A stretch of 32,981 nucleotides of DNA from CAYWJT01 sp964458655 (GTDB taxonomy: Bacteria > Acidobacteriota > Aminicenantia > Aminicenantales > Saccharicenantaceae): positions 1 to 32,981 of the forward strand of contig CAYWJT010000028.1 in NCBI GenBank assembly GCA_964458655.1, written 5' to 3'. The notes beneath the pieces were generated by a model. That model was given only the letters and a program-made list of their open reading frames with translations. It had not been told where the DNA came from and made no database searches. Shown here piece after piece: positions 14,045 to 21,563 of the stretch (positions are counted from its first letter, which is position 1; every line of letters starts with the position of its first letter). Both the position numbers and the translations under genes were made by a program.

Positions 14045-15703
14045 TTACCGGATGAAGGTCGCGAGGTCCCTCTTGAGCTGTCGGAGCGACGGCTTGTGGA
14101 TGTACATCATGTGGCCGGCCTCGTAGTGGCCGAAAACGACCCTGGGCTTGAATTCACCCCCGATACCCATCTGGGAGAAGGTGTATTCCGTCGCGAAGAA
14201 GGGAGTGGCGCCGTCGTAGAAGCCGTTGGCCGAAAAGACGCGCAGACCGGCGTTCTCGGCCATGGCCCGCCTGAGCGTCTCGGCCACGTTGAGCGGGGCC
14301 TGCCGCGAGCTCGAGGCCGCGGCCGCCTGCTGCGACGGCCTTCCCGGCTCGGAAAGCGACGGCTGGAGCGAATAGTTCCAGGGATAGACGTTGCCGTAAA
14401 CGGCGTAGGGTATGTCCTTCCGGAACTTGAGCGCTGCGCCCACATAGTGGTTGAGCCGCGTCGCGAACGCGCCCATGATGAGCGAGCTCGACGGGTCGAA
14501 CTCGTAGCTCTCGCCGGCCGCGTCGGCGTCCGCGCCGGTGAACCTGCTGTCGAGCCGGCCGACCGTCAGCCGCCTGTCGCGCAGGAGCTCCTTGACGAAG
14601 CGGTCGTGCCTGACGCGCAGGTTGGCCCGCTTGACGTAATCGACCGAAAGCCCGGTGAAGGCCGCGGTCCTGAGGGCCATATTCTCGTAGGCGGCGGGGT
14701 CGAGCAAGTTGCCTTTGAGAAGCGCCGGGGCGTATTCCTTCAAGGCGAATTCCCGAGCCTGGATGAGCACCTCGCTGAGCGGCCTCGACTGCAGGTCCGC
14801 GGGCAGGCGCTTGTGATACCAGGCGGTGGCCGTGTAGTGGGGCAGGAACAGGATGTAAGCGAGCGGGTTGCCCGGCGAGAAGGTCAGCGTCCCGAAGTCG
14901 AGGACGCTCGAGACGAGGACGATCCCGTTCAGGAAAATGCCGTAGGTCCGGCCCTGCAGGACGCCGGAGAGAGCCGCGGCCCTGGTCGTGCCGTAGCTTT
15001 CGCCGAGCAGGTACTTGGGCGATTCCCAGCGCTCGAACCTGTTCAGGTAGGTTCGGATGAACTCGGCGAAGGCGGCCGCGTCCTCCTGGACGCCGTGGAA
15101 CTGGCTCTTTTCCTCGCCCGGGAGCGGCCGGCTGAAGCCGGTCGAGACGGCGTCCACGAAGACGAGGTCCGTTATGTCGAGGATGGAGAATTCGCTGTCG
15201 ACCAGGCCGTAGGGCGGGTCGGTCGGCCTGCCCTCGTCGTCCATGGCCACGCGTTTCGGGCCGAGCCCGCCGAGATGCAGCCAGACCGTGGAGGAGCCGG
15301 GCCCGCCGTTGAAGCAGAAGGTCACCGGCCGCGAGGCCCTGTCCCTGACGTCGTCCCGGGTGTAGGCGACGAAGAACATGGCCGCGCCGGGTGCCTCGTT
15401 CTGCTTGAGTATGACGAGCTCGCCGGCGGTGGCCGTGTAGGGGACGGGTTTGCCTTCGATGGTCACCGTATGCCGCGTCACGGAGAGCGGCCGCTCGGCG
15501 ACCGGCGCTTCGCGCTGGGCTTCCCGGGCCGGGGGCAGCTGCTGAGCCGGCCGCTGGGCGGCCTGCGGAGCTTGCCCGGACCCCGCAGACCCCGTCTGAA
15601 GTCCGGCGTAGGCCGGGGCCGCGGCCAGGATGACCGACAGCATGGCAGCAACGGCCATGAGGGACGCTTTGCTCGTGAACGGTCTCAAACGTGAAAAGCG
15701 CAT
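14045..15703 (-). CDS. Exported peptidase S10 (serine carboxypeptidase-like)
   Basis: This 552-residue protein begins with a signal peptide (MRFSRLRPFTSKAS, hydrophobic core, AAPAYAG) and a Gln/Pro/Ala-rich linker. Family S10 motifs are in order: FCFNGGPGSSTVWLHLGGLG (about 130-148), nucleophile GESYGTTRAAALS (Ser near 234), ANGFYDGATP (Asp near 497) and AGHMMYIHKPS (His near 530). All three triad residues are present. S10 enzymes cleave C-terminal residues at acidic pH; bacterial members of this length are common in Acidobacteriota and are probably periplasmic or secreted. ATG 15703 has AAGGAGGCAG just upstream, so I rejected the longer start at 15745. It has its own strong promoter. Confidence 0.93.
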   Translation of the reverse strand: MRFSRLRPFTSKASLMAVAAMLSVILAAAPAYAGLQTGSAGSGQAPQAAQRPAQQLPPAREAQREAPVAERPLSVTRHTVTIEGKPVPYTATAGELVILKQNEAPGAAMFFVAYTRDDVRDRASRPVTFCFNGGPGSSTVWLHLGGLGPKRVAMDDEGRPTDPPYGLVDSEFSILDITDLVFVDAVSTGFSRPLPGEEKSQFHGVQEDAAAFAEFIRTYLNRFERWESPKYLLGESYGTTRAAALSGVLQGRTYGIFLNGIVLVSSVLDFGTLTFSPGNPLAYILFLPHYTATAWYHKRLPADLQSRPLSEVLIQAREFALKEYAPALLKGNLLDPAAYENMALRTAAFTGLSVDYVKRANLRVRHDRFVKELLRDRRLTVGRLDSRFTGADADAAGESYEFDPSSSLIMGAFATRLNHYVGAALKFRKDIPYAVYGNVYPWNYSLQPSLSEPGRPSQQAAAASSSRQAPLNVAETLRRAMAENAGLRVFSANGFYDGATPFFATEYTFSQMGIGGEFKPRVVFGHYEAGHMMYIHKPSLRQLKRDLATFIR

Positions 15704-15804
15704 TCTGCCTCCTTGGATTCGGGGCTTCGCCCGATGGCGTGTCATTGCCTGTTCGGCCGGGCGACGGCTGTTTCCGTCATGCCGCCCCGGCGTCGCAGGC
15801 GCAA

Positions 15805-15834
15805 AGTATAAAGCAGCGTCCTTGGCCGTGTCAA
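15805..15834 (-). promoter_or_regulatory. Strong sigma-70-like promoter for the S10 peptidase gene
   Basis: On the minus strand, perfect TTGACA (15834-15829), 18-bp spacer, TATACT (15810-15805), about 100 bp before the start codon. Confidence 0.75.
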
Positions 15835-15873
15835 AAGGCTAAAAAGTCCGTGCCGCGTTCCCGCGAAACCCTC

Positions 15874-15902
15874 TTTCCAAGCGCTCCGGCATCGGTTAGA
15901 AT
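15874..15902 (+). promoter_or_regulatory. Promoter for the GH172-like gene
   Basis: TTTCCA (15874-15879), 17-bp spacer, TAGAAT (15897-15902), about 40 bp before the start codon at 15944. It is divergent from the S10 promoter, 40 bp away. Confidence 0.5.
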
Positions 15903-15943
15903 TGGGCCAACGTCTTCGCAGTTCAAACTCAAAGGAGGTCATA

Positions 15944-17128
15944 ATGAGAAGAAAGGGCACGCGGACCGCGTTCGCTGCGGCCATGGCGCTGCTCATGGTC
16001 GGCGTCCTGGCTTTTTCCGGACAGCCGGGCGCAGACAAGGATAAGTTCAACGGCCTGGGCATGGGCCTCGGCAGCCTGCCGCGGCTCTCGACGGCCAAGA
16101 CCCGCTCCATCAGCCCCGAGAACCCCACGGGCGAGAAGGGCAAGGGCGGGATGTCGGTGGACGGGCCGGCCCTCAAAGCCGCCCGCGACCTGGGCCAGGG
16201 CTGGAAGGTATCGCCCTACGTCAGGATCGCGCCCAAGACCACCTACGTCATGGCCGACGTCAAGGGGCAGGGCGCCATCCAGCACATCTGGCTGACGCCG
16301 GCCGGGACCTGGCGGTTCGCCGTCATCCGCTTCTACTGGGACGACGAGACCGAGCCTTCCGTGGAATGCCCCGTCGGCGACTTTTTCGCCTGCGGCTGGG
16401 GCCAGTACGCCCAGGTGTCCTCCTTGCCGGTCTGCGTCAACCCGGGCAGCGGCCTCAACTGCTACTGGGAGATGCCCTTCCGCAAGGGCTTCAAGATCAC
16501 CATCGAGAACCTGGCCGACGACAACTTCACCATCTACTACCAGGTCGACTACACCCTGACCGAAGTCCCCGCCGACGCCGCCTACTTCCATGCCCAGTTC
16601 CGGCGGGTCAACCCGCTGCCGTATAAGGACGTCTACACCATCCTGGACGGCGTCAAGGGCTGGGGCCACTACGTCGGCACCTACATGGCCTGGGGCGTCA
16701 ACAACAACGGCTGGTGGGGCGAGGGCGAGATAAAGTTCTACATCGACGGCGACAGGGATTTCCCGACCATCTGCGGCACGGGCACCGAGGACTATTTCTG
16801 CGGCTCCTACGATTTCGACTCCAAGCGGCCCGACGGCAGCGTCCAGTACACCGAGTTCACGACGCCCTACAGCGGCCTGCCCCAGGTGATACGCGGCGAC
16901 GGGCACTACCAGGTCCAGCAGCGGTTCGGGCTCTACCGCTGGCACATCATGGACCCGATACGGTTCGAGAAGGACCTCAAGGTGACCATCCAGGCCCTGG
17001 GCTGGCGCTCGGGCGGCCGCTACCTGCCGCTCCAGGACGACATCGCCTCGGTCGCCTTCTGGTACCAGACCGAGCCGCACGCCAAGTTCCCGAAGCTCCC
17101 AGACAAGGATTACCTCGAGATCATTTAA
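15944..17128 (+). CDS. Exported DUF2961 / GH172-like glycoside hydrolase
   Basis: This 394-residue protein has a signal peptide (MRRKGTRTAF, hydrophobic core, then AFSGQ). DUF2961 (PF11175) hallmarks follow: GLGMGLGSLPRLSTAKTRSI near the start, GKGGMSV, GAIQHIWLTP (about 108-117), FYWDDETEPSVECPVGDFF (about 129-147), and WWGEGEIKFYIDGD then GTGTEDYFCGSYDF (about 256-290). The conserved Glu residues of GEGE and GTEDY are candidates for the catalytic pair known in GH172. Characterised GH172 enzymes act on difructose dianhydride, alpha-D-fructofuranoside and alpha-D-arabinofuranoside linkages; the substrate here is unknown. ATG 15944 has AAAGGAGGT upstream. It is divergent from the S10 gene. Confidence 0.9.
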   Translation: MRRKGTRTAFAAAMALLMVGVLAFSGQPGADKDKFNGLGMGLGSLPRLSTAKTRSISPENPTGEKGKGGMSVDGPALKAARDLGQGWKVSPYVRIAPKTTYVMADVKGQGAIQHIWLTPAGTWRFAVIRFYWDDETEPSVECPVGDFFACGWGQYAQVSSLPVCVNPGSGLNCYWEMPFRKGFKITIENLADDNFTIYYQVDYTLTEVPADAAYFHAQFRRVNPLPYKDVYTILDGVKGWGHYVGTYMAWGVNNNGWWGEGEIKFYIDGDRDFPTICGTGTEDYFCGSYDFDSKRPDGSVQYTEFTTPYSGLPQVIRGDGHYQVQQRFGLYRWHIMDPIRFEKDLKVTIQALGWRSGGRYLPLQDDIASVAFWYQTEPHAKFPKLPDKDYLEII

Positions 17129-17687
17129 TAAGGGGACAGTTTACTCATTCACCTTATTTTTCTTCTTTATTATTCGAGATCATTCTAGCGCGCAAGCGCC
17201 CTTGGGACATCACTCTGATGAGGCCGGCCGGGTTTCCACTTTCGTTCTTGGGGCAGTCCATCATAGGGCCGCGATCGATATAACCCGCACGCCCCGTTGT
17301 GGAACGACCCGCTGACACGGCGCGGGGATTGCCGGGATCGGTCCATTGAGGCCGGGACGCATGTCTGACGGCAATCGGCTGGCCTTACTGGAGGTCCCTT
17401 CCGAGTATAATAAGGGGACAGTTTACTCATTCACCTTATTTTTCTTCTTTATTATTCGAGATCATTCTAGCGCGCAAGCGCCCTTGGGACATCACTCTGA
17501 TGAGGCCGGCCGGGTTTCCACTTTCGTTCTTGGGGCAGTCCATCATAGGGCCGCGATCGATATAACCCGCACGCCCCGTTGTGGAACGACCCGCTGACAC
17601 GGCGCGGGGATTGCCGGGATCGGTCCATTGAGGCCGGGACGCATGTCTGACGGCAATCGGCTGGCCTTACTGGAGGTCCCTTCCGAG
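17126..17687. repeat. Perfect 282-bp tandem duplication (two copies)
   Basis: Copy 1 runs 17126-17407 and copy 2 runs 17408-17687 (2 bp short). By eye I find no mismatch between them. Each copy starts TAATAAGGGGACAGTTTACT and contains a T-rich stretch, then about 220 bp of GC-rich sequence that includes CTGATGAGGCCGGCCGGG. No convincing gene or known RNA fold is seen inside. Copy 1 begins two bases before the end of the GH172 stop codon. In a metagenome-derived contig an assembly duplication is also possible. Confidence 0.9.
17131..17184 (+). repeat. GGGGACAG-headed element flanked by an 11-bp direct repeat
   Basis: AAGGGGACAGTTTACTCATT begins a stretch with a T-rich tail that ends TTATTCGAGATCATT. 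The 11-mer TCGAGATCATT occurs both at the end of the GH172 gene (17115-17125) and at 17174-17184, bracketing the stretch. It is repeated 282 bp later as part of the tandem duplication. Confidence 0.5.
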
Positions 17688-17764
17688 GGGCCGACGAAGC
17701 GACATTGTCTTCAGTGTCCGGCACTGATGAAGAAGGCTCACCGGGAATCAGCGGAAAAAGGGCT
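17688..17764. other. Intergenic remainder, no feature recognised
   Basis: The rest of the 702-bp gene-free stretch 17129-17830 consists of the tandem repeat (to 17687), this short unassigned segment and the terminator at 17765-17816. I see no gene or promoter here. Confidence 0.5.
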
Positions 17765-17816
17765 GAAGAAAAGGGGCGGCCGCCGTCAACGCGACTGACG
17801 ACGGGGGACGCCCCTT
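17765..17816 (-). terminator. Intrinsic terminator of the coiled-coil gene
   Basis: Read on the minus strand, AAGGGGCG (17816-17809) pairs perfectly with CGCCCCTT (17778-17771) around an inner GACGG-type stem, then TTTTCTT follows. It lies 15 bp beyond the stop codon at 17831. Confidence 0.7.
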
Positions 17817-17830
17817 GCCCTGTCCTTGGT

Positions 17831-19102
17831 TTAAAGCTGCGCGATGACCGATTCGAGGTAGAGCTTGGGATTGGCCAGCTTCTCGCGGAGCCCGGCGAGC
17901 AGGCCGGACGCTTCAGCGATGAACACCCGGAAATCGGAGACGTCGCTCCAGTTGCCCAGGGTGAGCCTCTCCAGGAAGTCCTTCATCTTCTCGAAATCGA
18001 AGACGTCGGCGACGTAGGCCGGCAGCACGCCGCCCTCCTTGTCGCACAGCTTCACGGCCAGGAAGAAGATCTTGCGCAGGATCTCCTGCTTGTTGAGGAT
18101 CTCCTGTTTGGCCAGGAAGACTTCCTTGAGCGAGTCGGTCTTGGCCAGCTGCTTGTGCATCTGCTCGGCTTCCGAGGTCAGGGCGTCGACCGCTTCGACC
18201 AGCGATTCAGGGTCGACGACCTTGCCCTTGGAGCCTTCGTAATAGGCGAAGGAAAGGCCGTTTCCGGCCGACTCGAGCCTGCGGAAAGGGGCGACGAACT
18301 CCTGCAGCTTGCTTACCTCCTGCTCGGCCTCGGCCGCCTTCTCGACCTCGCTCGCCGGCATGATCGGCACCTGCTCCAGCTCCGGGACCTCCGGGACGGC
18401 CTCGACGGCAACGGACGGCCCGGGCGTCTCCGGGATGGGCGCGGCCGCGGCGGCCGGTATCTCCATCTCGGCCTCCATGGGCTCGATCACGGGCGCGGCT
18501 TCCTCGGCTGCGACGGCCTCGAATTCCGCTTCGGCCCTGAGCGCTTCGCCGGGCTCGACGATCTTTTCAGCCGCGACGAAATCGACGAGCCGGCCGATCT
18601 TGGCCGTCTCGCCGCGCAGGTCGCCGAGGTTCTCCTCGATGTCCACGAGGGAGGGCAGGTCGACCGACAGCCCGACCTTCCGCAGGTAGGACCGTATCTC
18701 TTCGGTCTTGGCCGCAGCCCGGTCCCTCAACTCGCCGAGCTTGGCCTCGAGGCCGTTCAGGATCTCGAGCTCGGACCGCAGCTGGCTGACGGCCGTGGCG
18801 ATGATGGCCCGGTGCGACTTGGCCCTGTTGAGGTGGCTTTCGATCTCGTCGTGGATGTTGTCGCGGAGGGTCTGGAGCTCGCCGATGACCCTCTTGTGCT
18901 CGTCGAGGGCGGCCTTGATGGAGTCGAACTCGCGGCTGACGGCTTCGATCTTCCGCTCGGCCTCCTCCTTCTCCTTCTCGATCCGGCGCAGGAGCTCCTT
19001 CTCGATCTCGGCCTTTTGCGAGAGTATCTGCTCCTCGATCTTCTTTTCGATTTCCTTGAGGAAAAGCAGGGGTTCCTTCCAGGCTTTTTCCGTGTCGGTC
19101 AT
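17831..19102 (-). CDS. Cytoplasmic coiled-coil protein with Ala/Glu/Pro-rich linker, function unknown
   Basis: I do not recognise a family for this 423-residue protein. The N-terminal half (about 8-165) is strongly helical with heptad-like Glu/Lys/Leu content (EKKIEEQILSQKAEIEKELL) and should form a coiled coil. Residues about 190-270 are low-complexity Ala/Glu/Pro, like a flexible tether. The C-terminal 150 residues (FVAPFRRLESAGNGLSFAYY ... LYLESVIAQL) look like a compact helical domain. There is no signal peptide or membrane segment. ATG 19102 has AAAGGAGGTCGCG upstream and is preferred to an upstream in-frame start at 19120. The next minus-strand gene upstream (19381-19746) encodes a PilZ protein; the 278-bp gap argues against a tight operon. 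Confidence 0.75.
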   Translation of the reverse strand: MTDTEKAWKEPLLFLKEIEKKIEEQILSQKAEIEKELLRRIEKEKEEAERKIEAVSREFDSIKAALDEHKRVIGELQTLRDNIHDEIESHLNRAKSHRAIIATAVSQLRSELEILNGLEAKLGELRDRAAAKTEEIRSYLRKVGLSVDLPSLVDIEENLGDLRGETAKIGRLVDFVAAEKIVEPGEALRAEAEFEAVAAEEAAPVIEPMEAEMEIPAAAAAPIPETPGPSVAVEAVPEVPELEQVPIMPASEVEKAAEAEQEVSKLQEFVAPFRRLESAGNGLSFAYYEGSKGKVVDPESLVEAVDALTSEAEQMHKQLAKTDSLKEVFLAKQEILNKQEILRKIFFLAVKLCDKEGGVLPAYVADVFDFEKMKDFLERLTLGNWSDVSDFRVFIAEASGLLAGLREKLANPKLYLESVIAQL

Positions 19103-19293
19103 CGCGACCTCCTTTCGCACATCATGGCTGACAGAGCCGGGTTTACGAGCCTGTCTACGGCCCGAGTTTCACACGGGGAGCGTCCAGGGGCAATACCCGG
19201 CCGTGGTGATTGGCTGAGGTATTTAAAGGCCCCTTTAGTCATTTTCGCTGATGAAGCCGGGTCACCCCAAAAGGTGAGGCGGCCGCGGATGCC

Positions 19294-19307
19294 GGCGCCC
19301 GGGCGCC
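19294..19307. other. Perfect 14-bp palindrome GGCGCCCGGGCGCC
   Basis: It lies in the 278-bp gap between the coiled-coil and PilZ genes (19103-19380), inside very GC-rich DNA. It is a possible hairpin or protein site; no other feature is evident in that gap. Confidence 0.3.
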
Positions 19308-19380
19308 CGCGGCGGGCGAGGGGGGGCGAAGCGAAAGAACGCGGCGTCAGGCGGGCGGGAGGCATCGGGGCCCCGGCGGC

Positions 19381-19746
19381 TCAGTTGAAATCGGTGGGCA
19401 GCTTCTGTTCCTTGCCGTAGAGGTGGTTGATGAGGGCCAGGACGCTCGTCGGGATGCCGTGCTGGAACTCGACGCCCATCTCGTAAAGGCCCTTCTCGAT
19501 GGAACGGATCCAGCGGACGGTGGCCCTGAGCTTTATGACCTGCTTGGAACGGGACAGGATGAGGACCATCTTGAACTCGGTGCCGACCTCGAAGAAAGAA
19601 TCCAGGATGATCTTGGCCCCGCCGAGCGAAATGTCCTGGGTCAGGGCGTTGATGACCCTGTGGTTGTCCTTGAGGGCGGCGGAGGGCATCTCGATGCGGA
19701 CGCGGTTCTCCTCTTTTATCCTTTTTTCTTTGCGCTTCTCGATCAT
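19381..19746 (-). CDS. PilZ domain protein (cyclic di-GMP receptor type)
   Basis: This 121-residue single-domain PilZ protein has the c-di-GMP-binding arginine motif in RKEKR (residues 5-9) and the second motif QDISLGGAKI (about 37-46, D/N-x-S-x-x-G). It ends with the usual beta-barrel and helix (RATVRWIRSIEKGLYEMGVEF, VLALINHLYG). Both ligand-contact motifs are intact, so it probably binds c-di-GMP. PilZ proteins control motility, EPS production or surface behaviour through partners; the neighbours here do not identify one. The start ATG 19746 has GAGAGGGATCCCGC upstream and begins the conserved part. An in-frame ATG at 19779 is less likely. Confidence 0.88.
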   Translation of the reverse strand: MIEKRKEKRIKEENRVRIEMPSAALKDNHRVINALTQDISLGGAKIILDSFFEVGTEFKMVLILSRSKQVIKLRATVRWIRSIEKGLYEMGVEFQHGIPTSVLALINHLYGKEQKLPTDFN

Positions 19747-19801
19747 GCGGGATCCCTCTCGCCTCTCGAAAACCGGCACACCACGGCCCTTGTTCAGGTG
19801 A

Positions 19802-19830
19802 ATTTTGGCTTATTTGCCTATTCTTGTCAA
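19802..19830 (-). promoter_or_regulatory. Sigma-70-like promoter for the PilZ gene
   Basis: On the minus strand, perfect TTGACA (19830-19825), 17-bp spacer, CAAAAT (19807-19802), about 55 bp before the start codon. Confidence 0.6.
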
Positions 19831-20032
19831 TCACCGCGGGGGGTGAAACGGGAGGGTGAAGCCGGCGAATGCGGGGGTCAGTGGAAAAAGGGGGCGGAGG
19901 CGGGGAGGCACGGCATCGAAGCGAAGGAACCGCCGGGTCGCGGGGTCGGGTGAGCGGTCAGCGGAGGCGGCGGTCAGGGGAAATAGGGGGTATTAAGTCG
20001 AAGGGATGGCGGCCGGGCCGCGAAGCAATGGG

Positions 20033-20737
20033 TCAGGAGAAGAGCGGCAGGAGGTCGAGCGGTTGGACGGCCAGGAATCGGGCGCCCGCCCGGACCAGCT
20101 CTTCCCTGGAGCGGAAGCCCCAGAGGGCTCCGGCCGGGAACATGCCCGCGGCCAGGGCCGTCCGCATGTCTATGGCGGCGTCGCCGACGAAAACGACCTC
20201 CGCCGGGCTCAGGCCGAGCCCGGCCGCGATGGCCAGAGCCGGCGCCGGGTCGGGCTTCTGAGGCTGGCCGGGTTTGGCGCCGCAGACCGAGTCGAAAGCG
20301 AAAGGGGCGAGGAGCTCGCGGATGATGATCTCGGTGTAAAGGTGGGACTTGTTGGAGAGGACCGTCTTCTTGACGTTTAGCGCTTCGAGGCCTGAGAGCA
20401 GCTCCGGGATGCCGGGGTAGGGCCTGGAGGTGGCCTTCCAGCCGTTCTTGTATTGCGCCCGGTAGTCGGCGACGACCGAGGCGATCTCGTCGGGGGACGG
20501 CTCCGGCCCGCGCGGCCGCTGGAGCCTCAGGGCGCGGCAGACCATCTCCTCTATGCCGTCGCCGACGAGCAGCTTGTATTGGTCGATCGAGAAAGGCCGG
20601 CCGCCGCGGGCGGCGAGGACGCGGTTCATGCAGTCGGCGATATCCTGTATGGAGTCGATGAGGGTGCCGTCGAGGTCGAAGATAACGGCGCGGAAGCGCT
20701 TTTCGGGGGTCTTAGCGATCGGCTTCCCGGCGCTCAT
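20033..20737 (-). CDS. HAD-superfamily phosphatase, phosphoglycolate-phosphatase-like
   Basis: This 234-residue enzyme has the four HAD motifs. Motif I is FDLDGTLIDS with nucleophile Asp21 and acid/base Asp23. Motif II is VLSNKSH (Ser near 133). The motif III lysine is in QPQKPDPAPAL (about 170), and motif IV is VVFVGDAAIDMRTA (about 188-200). The helical cap between motifs I and II matches the Gph/PGP subfamily. Likely substrates are small phosphate esters such as 2-phosphoglycolate, but this cannot be decided from sequence. The start ATG 20737 has only a weak Shine-Dalgarno (GCAGGCCC). It is upstream of nothing obviously linked; the gamma-carbonic anhydrase gene lies 81 bp upstream on the same strand. 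Confidence 0.87.
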   Translation of the reverse strand: MSAGKPIAKTPEKRFRAVIFDLDGTLIDSIQDIADCMNRVLAARGGRPFSIDQYKLLVGDGIEEMVCRALRLQRPRGPEPSPDEIASVVADYRAQYKNGWKATSRPYPGIPELLSGLEALNVKKTVLSNKSHLYTEIIIRELLAPFAFDSVCGAKPGQPQKPDPAPALAIAAGLGLSPAEVVFVGDAAIDMRTALAAGMFPAGALWGFRSREELVRAGARFLAVQPLDLLPLFS

Positions 20738-20818
20738 TTTGGGCCTGCTTTCATGGCCTTAGACTCTCAGGCTGTTATTGTACCAGAATAGACGGGGGGC
20801 AGGTACTATATCCGTTTC

Positions 20819-21358
20819 TTACCGGCCGCCGCGCCTGTGCAGTTCACGTAAGGCGGCGTAGGCCTTCCAGCCGGCTTCGTGCCGGGCCCGGTCGGCGTCG
20901 GTCATTTCGCGGCGCACCTTGGCCGGGACGCCGGCCACTATGACTCCCGGCGGGACGTGGACGTTCTCGGGCACGAGCGCGCCGGCCGCCACGACCGAGC
21001 CGCTGCCGACCCGGGCCCCGGTCAGGACGATGGCGCCCATGCCGATTAGGGCGTCGTCCTCGACCTCGACCGCGTGGAGCACGGCTCCGTGGCCGACGGT
21101 GACGCGGGCGCCGATGCGGCAGGGGAAGCCCTCGTCGACGTGGATGACCGTGCCGTCCTGGATGTTGGTGTCCTCGCCGACCTCGATCCAGGCGTCCTCG
21201 AGGTCGGAGCGGAGGACGCAGTTGTACCAGACGGCCGCCCCGCGGCGCAGTATGACGCGGCCGACGACGATGGCGTTCGGCGCGACCCAGGCCTCGGGAT
21301 GTATTTCCGGCTGGGCGAGCGTATCAGGGACTTTGATTTCCGTGGTCCTGGCGCTCAT
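20819..21358 (-). CDS. Gamma-carbonic anhydrase family protein (left-handed beta-helix)
   Basis: This 179-residue hexapeptide-repeat protein has a run of isoleucine-patch repeats from about residue 20 to 145. The three zinc-ligand histidines of the gamma class are present in order: TVIHVDEG (His near 74), VTVGHGAVLHA (His near 91 and 96). GMGAIVLTGARVGSGSVVAAGALV and PPGVIVAGVPAKVRREM are typical of the YrdA/PaaY/CaiE group. A C-terminal helix follows (DRARHEAGWKAYAALRELHR). Such proteins form trimers; some hydrate CO2, many have no measured activity. ATG 21358 has AAGGAGG upstream. Confidence 0.9.
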   Translation of the reverse strand: MSARTTEIKVPDTLAQPEIHPEAWVAPNAIVVGRVILRRGAAVWYNCVLRSDLEDAWIEVGEDTNIQDGTVIHVDEGFPCRIGARVTVGHGAVLHAVEVEDDALIGMGAIVLTGARVGSGSVVAAGALVPENVHVPPGVIVAGVPAKVRREMTDADRARHEAGWKAYAALRELHRRGGR

Positions 21359-21440
21359 ATTCGGCCTCCTTGCGGCGTTTTCGGCGGCGAGCCGCTATTT
21401 TACCAGATTTAACGGGGCAAGAAACGGGGGACACTTTTCC

Positions 21441-21470
21441 TTGACTGAGCGCCGTCAGGCTTGATATACT
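21441..21470 (+). promoter_or_regulatory. Strong sigma-70-like promoter for nrdJ
   Basis: TTGACT (21441-21446), 18-bp spacer, TATACT (21465-21470), about 94 bp before the start codon. A GGGGGACAC motif lies just upstream (21426-21434). Confidence 0.7.
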
Positions 21471-21498
21471 CTATCAATACTATAGATACGATAAGAAT

Positions 21499-21514
21499 GA
21501 TAGGAAAGCCTATC
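21499..21514 (+). promoter_or_regulatory. Hairpin in the nrdJ leader
   Basis: GATAGG (21499-21504), loop AAAG, CCTATC (21509-21514), within an AT-rich leader with several GATA/CTATC motifs and an imperfect palindrome CTATCAATACTATAG. It could be an operator or a 5'-stabilising hairpin. No cobalamin riboswitch core was seen. Confidence 0.35.
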
Positions 21515-21563
21515 CACTCGACGCCCAGCTGTGAGATAATAGAAACGTGAAAGGGAGGAGATA

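Noticed and set aside
14096..15694. A 532-codon open frame on the plus strand
   Set aside because: It lies opposite the S10 peptidase with its complete triad; shadow.
17209..17240. CTGATGAGGCCGGCCGGG in the tandem repeat looks like the start of a hammerhead ribozyme core (CUGAUGAG plus stem II)
   Set aside because: The required GAAA after stem II is missing (the sequence continues GGTTTCC), and no matching stems I and III are visible.
17705..19420. A 571-codon open frame on the plus strand
   Set aside because: It lies opposite the coiled-coil gene and runs past its ribosome site and terminator; Leu/Gly/Asp-biased shadow.
21471..21563. Cobalamin riboswitch upstream of nrdJ
   Set aside because: The B12-box consensus is not visible and the leader is too short.
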